Shown: one piece after another, positions 56,072 through 64,000 of the stretch
How the letters are laid out: every line of letters starts with the position of its first letter
How positions within the stretch are numbered: the stretch's first letter is position 1
Origin: Capitulum mitella
Taxonomy: Eukaryota > Arthropoda > Thecostraca > Pollicipedomorpha > Pollicipedidae
NCBI GenBank assembly: GCA_030062745.1
Contig: CP099854.1
Span: forward strand, 12,782,153-12,846,152
Direction of reading: 5' to 3'
DNA length: 64,000 bases
Translations under genes and position numbers: made by a program
Notes under the pieces: model-generated
Database searches by the model: none
What the model was told of the DNA's origin: nothing
Seen by the model: the letters and a program-made list of their open reading frames with translations, nothing else

Positions 56072-56079
56072 TAATGACA

Positions 56080-57635
56080 TCCTATAACCTTGCTTCCATG
56101 CTGAGGATTTCGCTTAAAATCCATACAAGGGAAGGGACCGATTCCCCCTTTCCCAACATCTGCTGATTCACTGGACCGATTTCAACGAAACAGGGCTTAA
56201 CCCTATTCCCGGAAGACTAGGCGGTATGGTCGATTCCCGGCAAGGGGGCGGATTCGGCCCCCCCCCGAGATCTCGAGAACTACACACCCGATTTTATTGC
56301 GACAAACGGCAATCAATTGGCCATAACGTAGAGTACATATTTATTAAAAAAAAATCTTCAAAATTTTGAAAAGTGTGGATACAGGGGGGCATCCATGTCA
56401 AAATGTGGGGTGTTTTTGGACTTCTTATAACTCCGTTGTTTATCGACCGATTTCGATGAAACTGGCATCAATCGAGCGATTATGGATAGGACTTTTACCA
56501 TTGGTACACACATCTGAGATTTTTGGAAAATTCATGGGCGTTCACAGGGTTTCAAAAATAGGATTAGTTTTTTAACAACTGAATGAACAAAAAAGGCAAA
56601 AACACTTTTTTGGCTTCTGCTAGTCATGTTATACTAAAGAAGTACAAATCGCGTTACAATATTCGTATAATGTTAGCATAGGCGGTGCCAGGGACATGAA
56701 AAAGGGGGAACAGTCATGGTCACACGTTCTTCGGATCAACTTGTAACCTTTGACCTTAAATGACCCCCAGTGACCTTGAAGTAACTTGGAATGATCTCGT
56801 GTGCATTTAATATTATCTGTAAACGTTTTCAATCGTTTTGATTCACTCTATTTCAAAAATTTCATTTTATGGCTATTGCGATATAGGGCACGCGCACTGA
56901 CATTTTAGGTCATAGCTCCGTGACCCGACCTGATATCAAGCTGAAACTTGATACATAAGTAGAGGGCTCCTTTTTACGTCATATATATTCCGTGTTTGGC
57001 ATTTAAAAAAAAACAGCGCAAAAGTAATTGAAAAAAAAAATTGACTTTTAACCTTGACCTCACCTTGTAAAGTGACCTCAGACGAACAAAATTATATCTG
57101 CACATTGCCCAGCTATTTAGCTATTCATCCGTATAAAGTTCTAGTTCTATCTTAAAAATGCCGTTTTTGGCAGACATTTTCCTTTTCCCTCAACATGGCC
57201 GAAATGGCCTGAGATACCTCCCAAACACGTTGCCTGGCTCCGCCCCTGAGCAAAATAGGATTTTGAAATTTTGTTGCGGCACGTAAAAAGCATAGCTAAG
57301 AAAAGCCACCAAGTTTCGTGAACCTGCGTCAAAAAGCCTGGAATTGGCAAGCAAAAACCCGAGGGGGGAGGGCGAATTCAGCCCCCCCGCCGGGAATAAG
57401 GTTAAACCGGAGCTTGTGATCTTGACTAACTTGTCAAGCATGGACAAGTACCAAGAAATGTGAGTGGCGCCTTCAGGACAGTAAAAATGGGTTAACGGCC
57501 TATTTTCTTCCTGAGACATACGATGTTTCTGGTACTTACTTCGACTTTGAAATCATTGTTTTGGCTGGAAAGTTAGTCCTGAAGTATGTTGGTAAATATT
57601 TTTTCAGCAGTGACAGATTTAGTTATTGTATTTAA
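56080..57635. repeat. inner left arm of the cuticle-gene palindrome, split by a TTAA element
   Basis: 56080-56200 and 57406-57635 together match the reverse complement of about 58098-58440, about 80-85% by eye: ATGCTGAGGATTTCG, GCTGATTCACTGGACCGATT, AAACAGGGCTTAA, then ACCGGAGCTTG, GTGAGTGGCGCCTTCAGGAC and AAAAATGGGTTAACGG. Confidence 0.88.
56197..57405. mobile_element. TTAA-target (piggyBac-type) non-autonomous transposon, copy 3
   Basis: The body 56201-57401 (1201 bp) lies between TTAA at 56197-56200 and 57402-57405, in the same orientation as copy 1. The opposite palindrome arm has the empty site GGGCTTAAACCGGAGC (about 58322-58337 complement), proving a four-base duplication. Confidence 0.92.
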
Positions 57636-58097
57636 GGTTCTATTTAGATTTTTAGATTTTTTAGTCTTAGTTTTTCAGTTCACTTAGCTTAGTTTAGTTT
57701 TTAATTTAATTTATTTAGATTTAGGGCCCTGAACGTGGCATCACGAACAAATGCATGCTGGGTCCAGAAAAAATAAAAGATAAAAATAAGACTATCAGAA
57801 TGATCATTGGATCAGTGAATGCACCATCGCCACATCCAGCAGATGACTAGAGTAGACTTCAGTAGACTCAGTAGACTTCAGTAGACTACTGACTGACTGA
57901 CTTCAGACTAGACTACTAGACTTCAGTGGACTCAGTAAGCATTCAGCGAACTTGGAACGCAGCGTTTTTTTCCGGATCCGTCTCTGATGTTTCTGAAACA
58001 TCGTAAAGGCCACCTCTTGTAAGACCATTAAAACTGTTCTGCTCCGTAAGGCAAAAGCAGAAAAGAAATAACCCCAAAATTTTGTTCATACTGCGTA
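57636..58097. repeat. central loop of the cuticle-gene palindrome, with short repeats
   Basis: Unpaired centre. Holds a T-rich TTTAGATTT / TTTAGTTT tract (57640-57722) and an AGTAGACTTC / CAGTAGACT simple repeat (57850-57940). Confidence 0.65.
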
Positions 58098-58440
58098 AGT
58101 TCAGAGCCTTGAAACTGTCATTGCTGAAAAAAAAATGTTTGCCAACATACCTCTGGACTAATTTGCGAGTCAAAACAGTCGTTTTAAAGTCGACATAAGT
58201 ACTAGGATTATCGTATGCCGGAGGAAGAAAATTGCCCGTTAACCCATTTTTACCGTCCTGAAGGCGCCACTCACATTTCTTGCTACTTGTGCATGCTTGG
58301 CAAGTTAGCCAAGATCGCAAGCTCCGGTTTAAGCCCTGTTTCGTTGAAATCGGTCCAGTGAATCAGCAGATATCAGGGGGAGGGAATCGGCCCATTACTT
58401 TGTATGGATTTCAGTCGAAATCCTCAGCATGTAAGTCAGG
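58098..58440. repeat. inner right arm of the cuticle-gene palindrome
   Basis: Uninterrupted partner of the inner left arm. A minus-strand frame (57943-58320, 125 codons) crosses it, and the left arm stays open in the same frame (KKCEWRLQD, YVGK.FF), but differences between arms are mostly amino-acid changing, so it is not called a gene. Confidence 0.85.
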
Positions 58441-58962
58441 CTACAGGACGTGTCATAAGTGAAAGCACCACATTAACATCCGATATCACCAATCATCAGC
58501 TGCGAAACAAGAAGGCAGCCATTCTCTTGTCCATGGATTTCGCCCGCCGTTGTGCTACTAAAGTAATCGACGCAGTTCTGTCCATTCTGGGAGAGCGAAG
58601 TCCGACGTCGCAGTGAGAGAGGTCAATAAGTGGTGACTTCTTCGACCTCAGATGAACGCTTACGGTCTCAGTTTGAAGCAGTTTCATTCGGTGTCGGCGA
58701 GGATGCTGGTGAGGGCGGAGCGGCACTCTCTTCAGCCGCCCGGCCAGGGCGAAGCGTCTCATTTCACTTCGCACTGACAGTATTTACCGCACTGTTAATC
58801 CAGTCACGTCACTTCTCGGGCTCGATCTTACGCTCTCTCAATAATCCGCTTTCCTTATTGAGTTCTTCCCAACCTTCAGTTACTTTCAGCTCAAAGTTGC
58901 TTAAAGAGAACCTCTTTACATCTCTGACAGTAACCACTGGAGACCACAAAACTGCGTGCTAG

Positions 58963-58968
58963 TTTAAT
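58963..58968 (-). terminator. poly(A) signal of cuticle-protein gene 2
   Basis: ATTAAA on the minus strand, mirroring gene 1. Confidence 0.65.
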
Positions 58969-59056
58969 AGTCACACGAAGTAATGGCACGACATGCACAA
59001 CATTGAAGCTTAAATATCACACGTAACGGCACGAACAATGCTCGTAATTACGTCGT

Positions 59057-59542
59057 CTAGTTCCTGTAGCCGTAGTTCTGGACGGGACGGTAGGCGTAGA
59101 TGGGCTCCTGTTCGGGCTCAGCCTTGTACACGGGAGCCGGCTCGTACTTGGGCTCAGCCTCGTACACCGGAGCCGGCTTGTACTTGGGCTCCTCGGGGTA
59201 CTGGGCCTCGCCCTCGTACGTGACTTCGGCGTTGTAGCCGTTGTAGTCGTCGACGGTGTATCTGACGGTCTGCACGCGACCGTCGGGCAGGGCCACGGTG
59301 TAGTAGCCAGACGTCTGCTGACCGTCGCTGTTCTCGTTGGCGGCGAACGTCGAGCCCGACTCATGGTCGTTGACCGAGTAGTCGAACGCATACGGGGAAG
59401 GCTCGTACTCGGGCTCCTTGTAAGCAGCGGGAGCGTTGTGAGCCGCAGGGGCGTGGCGATACACAGACGGCGCGTGGTATGCAGACGGCGCGTCGTTGGC
59501 GGCGGTGACGGCCAGGACGGCGGCGACGACGAAGAGCTTCAT
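59057..59542 (-). CDS. chitin-binding cuticle protein (Rebers-Riddiford), copy 2
   Basis: A 161-residue secreted cuticle protein with the same signal peptide, APSxYHAP segment, R&R domain and KYEPAPVY tail as copy 1. Two differences: an extra Arg (SVYRHAPAAH against SVYHAPAAH) and Thr for Lys in AEVTYEGEAQ. The start is chosen by the same TATA-box argument; the in-frame ATG at 59614 lies upstream of the inferred start site. The two genes are transcribed toward each other from opposite ends of the palindrome. Near identity including untranslated regions means recent duplication or ongoing gene conversion. It probably binds chitin in the same cuticle layer as copy 1. Confidence 0.95.
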   Translation of the reverse strand: MKLFVVAAVLAVTAANDAPSAYHAPSVYRHAPAAHNAPAAYKEPEYEPSPYAFDYSVNDHESGSTFAANENSDGQQTSGYYTVALPDGRVQTVRYTVDDYNGYNAEVTYEGEAQYPEEPKYKPAPVYEAEPKYEPAPVYKAEPEQEPIYAYRPVQNYGYRN

Positions 59543-59620
59543 CCTGCTGCCGGATTGGGAGCCTGCGTGAGTCGAGAGCGGCAGCAGTGGCACGAATGCC
59601 CTGAAACGGGCCACTCTCCC

Positions 59621-59627
59621 TTTTATA
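59621..59627 (-). promoter_or_regulatory. TATA box of cuticle-protein gene 2
   Basis: TATAAAA on the minus strand, with TCAG about 25 bases downstream, as in gene 1. Confidence 0.85.
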
Positions 59628-59737
59628 CCGGTCTAGGAAGGTTACGTCGGCCGGACGAGGTGTGTTCAGCCATGGCCCGGGGCGGTTACAGGTTCAGGAC
59701 CGGCCTACCGGTCACGTGACGTCACGTAAGGCCAGGC

Positions 59738-59962
59738 GGGGCGCCAGCAGTGACGGGATTTTAGTGACGCTTAATCCCGGAGTACACGATGACCCCTGCA
59801 TCTTCTCAAAATTGAAGCAATCCAGACGTGAAGAAAAAGCTATACGTCCAATTCGTTGGGACTTGTGGGTGAAAGATAAAACGTTTGAGCTCAAAGAAGG
59901 AAACGAGCGAAAAAGTATGCTTTACTCGGCTGCAAAAAGAAAGCAGTGAGAGAACAGCAGAT
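59738..59962. other. right flank of the palindrome; no gene
   Basis: No longer similar to the left flank; nothing supported. Confidence 0.4.
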
Positions 59963-59963
59963 G

Positions 59964-60024
<61 letters not shown>

Positions 60025-60042
60025 TGTGTGTGTGTGTGTGTA
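59963..60042. repeat. (TA)n(TG)n microsatellite
   Basis: TA run 59967-60020 followed by TTTTTG and TG repeats to about 60041. Confidence 0.97.
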
Positions 60043-60879
60043 AAGTGGTACAAAAAAGGCAAGAGGATTTTTACGCCTCATCACTGTGACCAGCATGGTT
60101 GAGCCACTGATCGAGACGATATGAGGTAGGCAGCAACCGGAAATAGTCCCACAATATGTCTTCTGGGCGTTTGCTTTCGAAATACGTAAACAAAATTCTC
60201 GCCAGTTATTTCCTGATGCCTATAGCAAACCAAACTGATCAACGGCGTTTTAACACACTAACAAAAGCAACAGATGATCAACAAATGCCGCCGCAAAATG
60301 TGGAATAATCTTGCATGAAAAGTATGAAAAAGCCGCTCACGTCAAGATGGGGACAAAAAAAACGCGACTAGGTTACCTGTCTAATTATGATTGCATTGAA
60401 CTGCGAGGATCACGAGAGAACAGGAATATTCACGACAGATATGGTGATATGGTGAAGGCATTTCGAAACCTGCAAGTTGGACTCCCGTGAGTTATTCATG
60501 CTGTCATACATTTTACCAGGTTGATATACCGGACGCAAGGGAATCCCAAATAAGCAGCCATCGCAACCGTGAGATGTGTAGATGCGAATAGTCCGCGCAG
60601 CCCGTGGTTATTGGCCGTGCCACCGCCGTGGCTGCTTGAGTCCTAGAATGTGACTGGGGTATCGGATGATGTCGCTAAGAAGGCAGCGCATATTGTCTGC
60701 AAGACTGCTCGCAGGACCACCAGTTAACGGACTGCTCATAGCAGCACAGCTGACTGTCGAAATGTGGTGTTCTAAAAGCGCTGTGAGCTGGAACGACACA
60801 CAGGACGTGATTAAGAAACGTCCGGACTGCAGCTGCAATTCTTGGGATTGTAAAGCTTACTGCCATGGTGGACGAATTC
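60043..60879. other. no gene recognised
   Basis: Nothing supported up to the mariner relic. Confidence 0.4.
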
Positions 60880-61180
60880 CTCTTGGAATTAGCCCCTTTC
60901 TGATTCGGTGCACGTATTCCATGTTCCCCATGGTTCAGAACATCTCTGGAAATCTTGCTTCAGTAATACGATACGTTGCTGCGTTGCCTTACTTTTTACG
61001 GCTTCCACATATTTTTCCTTTCAGATTGATTTCTATTTTGGGGATGGGAAAAGTTCATACGGAGCCAAGTCAGGAGAATACGGAAGTTGAAGCATGTGGG
61101 GCCTTTCTGTGTTGTCCGATTTTGACCGAACTTTGTCCAGAAACCGGCGATTAAGTTGAGAGGACGACATGTCATAGCTT
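60880..61180 (-). pseudogene. mariner-like transposase relic, C-terminal end
   Basis: Minus-strand blocks are YSPDLAPYELFPSPK (about 61036-61080, the PPYSPDLAPxDYxLFPxL block holding the third catalytic residue region), then NAATYRITEARFPEMF and VHRIRKG, which fit the last about 60 residues of mariner transposases. Stops and shifts are present; the N-terminal two thirds are missing. Confidence 0.7.
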
Positions 61181-61689
61181 GAGGACATGCGTGAGCCAAA
61201 GCTATCGAAACTATCGAAAAAAAAACTGGGATCCAAAGGATGTGACGAAAAAACTCACTACTAGAGCACTTAGGAAGCACCAGCGTCCATGGGCTAATCA
61301 CTATGGTATAACTCAAGGAACAAAAATCCAGACAAAACCCCAGGGAAGAAGTTAAGCCCAGAACGAACAAATAATTAATGGATTGAACCCTGAAGTTGTG
61401 AAACTGCGCGTTAGCTTGCTCTGATACAGACGGCATCCATACACATGTCTTCAGTCGATATCTCTACAACCTGTTTCCACCATTTGGCCTCGGAGTGCCG
61501 TGGCACTATCATTCAATCAGCTGTGTGAAAGTATGGAAGTCACAGCTGGATCATTTCTCCAGCTATGGACTGGGGGCAGGTTTAGAATGTTGGGCTTTTG
61601 TAAACGTTTCAGACGCTTTGCTGGTGGACCTCTGGGTGAAGGCTGGACCAGTTCCATGTGCGCAGCTGTGTCGGAGGCGCACCAGGCTG
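61181..61689. other. no gene recognised
   Basis: Nothing supported. Confidence 0.4.
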
Positions 61690-61895
61690 TTCATGCGGTC
61701 AGATGGGACTCCGGTTCAGACTGGAATGCCTGGTACACAATACGGCCCGATAGCAGGACCACAGCAATATTCGGTAGCCAAGTTGCTGTGATCCGAGGTG
61801 TTTGCTGGCGAAACATTGTTATCCTGTATGAGAGACGGGCGAGGTCATGGTTTGCAAGGTTCTTAGTCCGCTGTTGCAAACCATTCAAACACACC
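61690..61895. repeat. inverted repeat pair, left member
   Basis: The reverse complement matches 62461-62660 at about 75% by eye. Shared words: GCAAACCATG / GCAAATCATG, GTCTCTC, CAGGA.AACGA.GTTTCG, AAAC.CCTC..ATCACAGCA, TGCTGT, and TCCTGCTAT. Confidence 0.7.
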
Positions 61896-62460
61896 TAAAG
61901 TCATCAGCGAATTTGGCAAATTAATGTGGATTCCCGTGCAATTTCATCACAGCACTTGAGAATTTTCCACTTTTCGATTCTCCATGTAACCCGTTATTTT
62001 TACGAACTACTCCATTTTCTACATTTGCAGATATGCAATGTGTGCTGTAATTTATCTTTTGATTACTTGAAACACATTTGTCATTTTCCACATCAATGTC
62101 GGAGTCAAAAGTTCAAAGTGCCCATTTCCACATTAAGTATGATCGTTTGCGAGATACTGGCCATTTAATGTTTTCAATGCTTTGCCTACATGCTTCCCAT
62201 AATTGTTTTTCAATCCCTTGTATATTTCCTGAGCGAGTAGGACTTATGAAGAGCTATGACAAGGTTCATAGCCAAGAGGGGTTAAGGGGCTATGACTACG
62301 TATAAGGATTTACATTAAACAAACAAACATTGTCGATGAACATTTAGTAAAAATATAGTGAAAACTGGCGGCACGAATAACGAAAAAGGGGAAAATCCAC
62401 AAATGCAGTTATCAAATGCAATAAAATACATATTAATATGCCTAATTTGCTGATGACCAA
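61896..62460. other. spacer of the inverted repeat; no gene
   Basis: AT-rich loop between the two repeat members; nothing supported. Confidence 0.4.
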
Positions 62461-62660
62461 GTGTGCTCGAATTGCGTAAAGCAGTGGACTAAAGAGCTTG
62501 CAAATCATGGTCTCGCTTGTCTCTCTTACCTACAGGACAACGACGTTTCGTTTGCAAACGCCTCAAATCACAGCATTTTAGGAACCGACTGCTGCTGTCG
62601 TCCTGCTATTAGCCCCCATTGTGCGCTGATCTTGTCTGTCAGCGTTCGTTGACATGCACC
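62461..62660. repeat. inverted repeat pair, right member
   Basis: Partner of 61690-61895; the spacer is about 565 bp. Confidence 0.7.
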
Positions 62661-62879
62661 AATTCGTGTCGTGTCAAAGCAGAACGAAAACATTTTCAGA
62701 CAAAGCCGTAGGAAATTGCTTTCAGGCTCCGAAAGTATAGAGTTTTGAGACATAACGTTGGTTAGAAATAGACTCGTCTTGTTTCTAGCTACAAATTGGC
62801 TATTTCATTCCAAAAACGCGTGTAAAGGCGAAGTATTTCCTTGAACACTAGTCCGACGCCGTTTGCCTCAAATTCCGTG

Positions 62880-63140
62880 GCCGGCTGGGCTGTTCTTCGC
62901 TCCCAGCCGCTGGACTGGCGAGGACGCAATAACGGTCGGTGCTGACCCGGCCCGGCCCTCAGACCCAGGGGACGGCGGTCACCGGCGGCGGCCGGTCAGT
63001 TGCGACAGACACGTCAGGACGGTCCTGCGGCGCCAGGCGAGGGGCGTGGTAGACCCGATGCATCGTGCCCTCCCCGCCGCGGCGAGCCGCTGGATCGAGT
63101 CTGGCTACACCTGCTGGACTCACCGCTCCGTGAAAGTGAG
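62880..63140 (+). promoter_or_regulatory. CpG-rich block with candidate first exon
   Basis: A GC- and CpG-rich block ends at CTCCGTGAAA|GTGAGT, a near-perfect donor (GT at about 63137). An ATG at 63059 would give a 26-residue start (MHRALPAAASRWIES...). This could be the first exon of a gene running off the right edge, but no family is recognised and no TATA box is seen. Confidence 0.3.
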
Positions 63141-64000
63141 TGGTGGCGGTCACGGAGTACAGGCACAGACCATGTCGGGCCGCTGCGACCTGACTGGAAA
63201 AGAGACAAGATTTTGTAACGCAGTTGTATTTCCTGGCATTAGGCTCAATGTACGGAGACTTTTCGTGCTGTAATAGGTTAACGCCTTCCCCGTATTACGA
63301 AAGAGCAAAAGTAAACAATCGTCAATATCTAACCTGGCTCCGCACCACATAACTTGCACCAAGAAAGCCAACACCGTGTAAAACTTTTCCGCCACAGGCT
63401 ACAATGAAATTCGCAAATAGATGAGACTTTTGAATTCGTGATATGAATTATTGTTTGCCAATGAAGCCTACTTAAACGGAACCGTTCGCCTTTACAAGGG
63501 GTTTTGAACTGAGATAACACGATTATGGTTTGGATGTAGAAATCATATGATCCAAAGTTCGTTTGTCGCTACACTTGTCCTTTACGGTGCTAGAACAGAT
63601 GTGAACGATTTTGAAGGGGAGTGCCAGATGCACGGCGACGTCATAGCGCTAGTGGCCATGCTTTGTTGATAACGTCGGCCGACCTTGGCTAACCTGGGAC
63701 AAAAGCGTTGACTTCGCTGCGGTCGCCAGCGGTTGTCACTCGTGGAAATAATGGCGCAAGGAGTCCCGAGTCATGCGGTAGAAATGTAACCTGTGTGGTG
63801 CCACGGGGACCGTTTTCTCGTAAATATTTGTCAGTCTGATGTTGCACATGTCAGTGCAGTGCGGATATAGTTGTCAAAGTGATATTGCACGACTTGTGAT
63901 TCCTGGGCATCGTTTGTGTATATTTGGTTCATTACAAATCCTGGAAGTATGACGTCATACCACTGCGTATCTGACGCCACTCTTAAAAACGATGTTATAG
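63141..64000. other. no gene recognised
   Basis: Only short frames; no transposon ends recognised. Confidence 0.4.

Larger units (their letters stand above)
52397..56079. mobile_element. 3.66-kb TIR DNA transposon of unassigned superfamily
   Basis: The element body is about 52405/52411-56071. Its ends carry inverted repeats of about 215 bp (52414-52630 and 55858-56071). Flanking TTATGACG (52397-52404) and TAATGACA (56072-56079) look like an 8-bp target duplication with two changes; it might be a few bases longer. The other palindrome arm has the uninterrupted site (CTTATGACA with its continuation, about 58440-58465 on the minus strand). The interior holds broken minus-strand reading frames of an uncharacterised multi-copy protein family. 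I cannot assign it to a named superfamily. Confidence 0.8.
58447..59737. repeat. outer right arm of the cuticle-gene palindrome
   Basis: Inverted partner of 51121-52404, about 97% similar by eye. It runs directly into the inner right arm, so no insertion exists on this side. Confidence 0.93.

Overview
This is nuclear DNA from an animal, most likely an arthropod and plausibly a crustacean. The evidence is two intact chitin-binding (Rebers-Riddiford) cuticle-protein genes with TATA boxes, spliced genes with GT-AG introns, nuclear-type tRNA-Phe genes with Pol III T-run terminators, and a degenerate TTAGG-like tract. Most of the window is gene-poor, CpG-rich and full of transposon relics, minisatellites and inverted duplications. 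I cannot name the species.

Layout. 1-3.7 kb: three exons of a uridine-cytidine kinase on the minus strand, whose introns are largely minisatellite (63-bp and 30-bp units). 3.9-5.9 kb: about 2 kb without a single CpG. 9.1-9.9 kb: hAT transposase relic. 13.8-15.0 kb: first copy of a 1.2-kb TTAA-target (piggyBac-type) non-autonomous transposon. 16.9-19.5 kb: a three-exon PhnZ-like HD-domain mixed-valent diiron oxygenase gene on the plus strand, also surrounded by minisatellites. 20-29 kb: five intact tRNA-Phe(GAA) genes and one tRNA pseudogene inside inverted duplicated segments. 32-33 kb: hAT transposase relic with a hAT MITE nested in it. 39.6 and 49.3 kb: a second TTAA-target family. 41-42 kb: DDE_3-type transposase relic interrupted by a VNTR that looks born from its own coding sequence. 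44-48.7 kb: two Penelope-like retroelement copies (RT plus GIY-YIG) joined head to head, one split by a TTAA element. 51-59.7 kb: a large imperfect palindrome with a near-identical cuticle-protein gene at each end; its left arm carries two insertions, a 3.66-kb TIR transposon and a third TTAA element. 60.9-61.2 kb: mariner relic.

The most unusual content is structural. Inverted arms provide paralogous empty sites that define three insertions precisely. One of them is a DNA transposon with about 215-bp TIRs carrying remnants of an uncharacterised multi-copy animal protein family. Introns of both spliced genes are mostly tandem arrays, and around the PhnZ-like exon the repeat units resemble the adjoining splice junctions. 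The genes do not form an operon or pathway; they are unrelated single loci in a repeat-rich background. Palindromes in a draft assembly should be confirmed with long reads.
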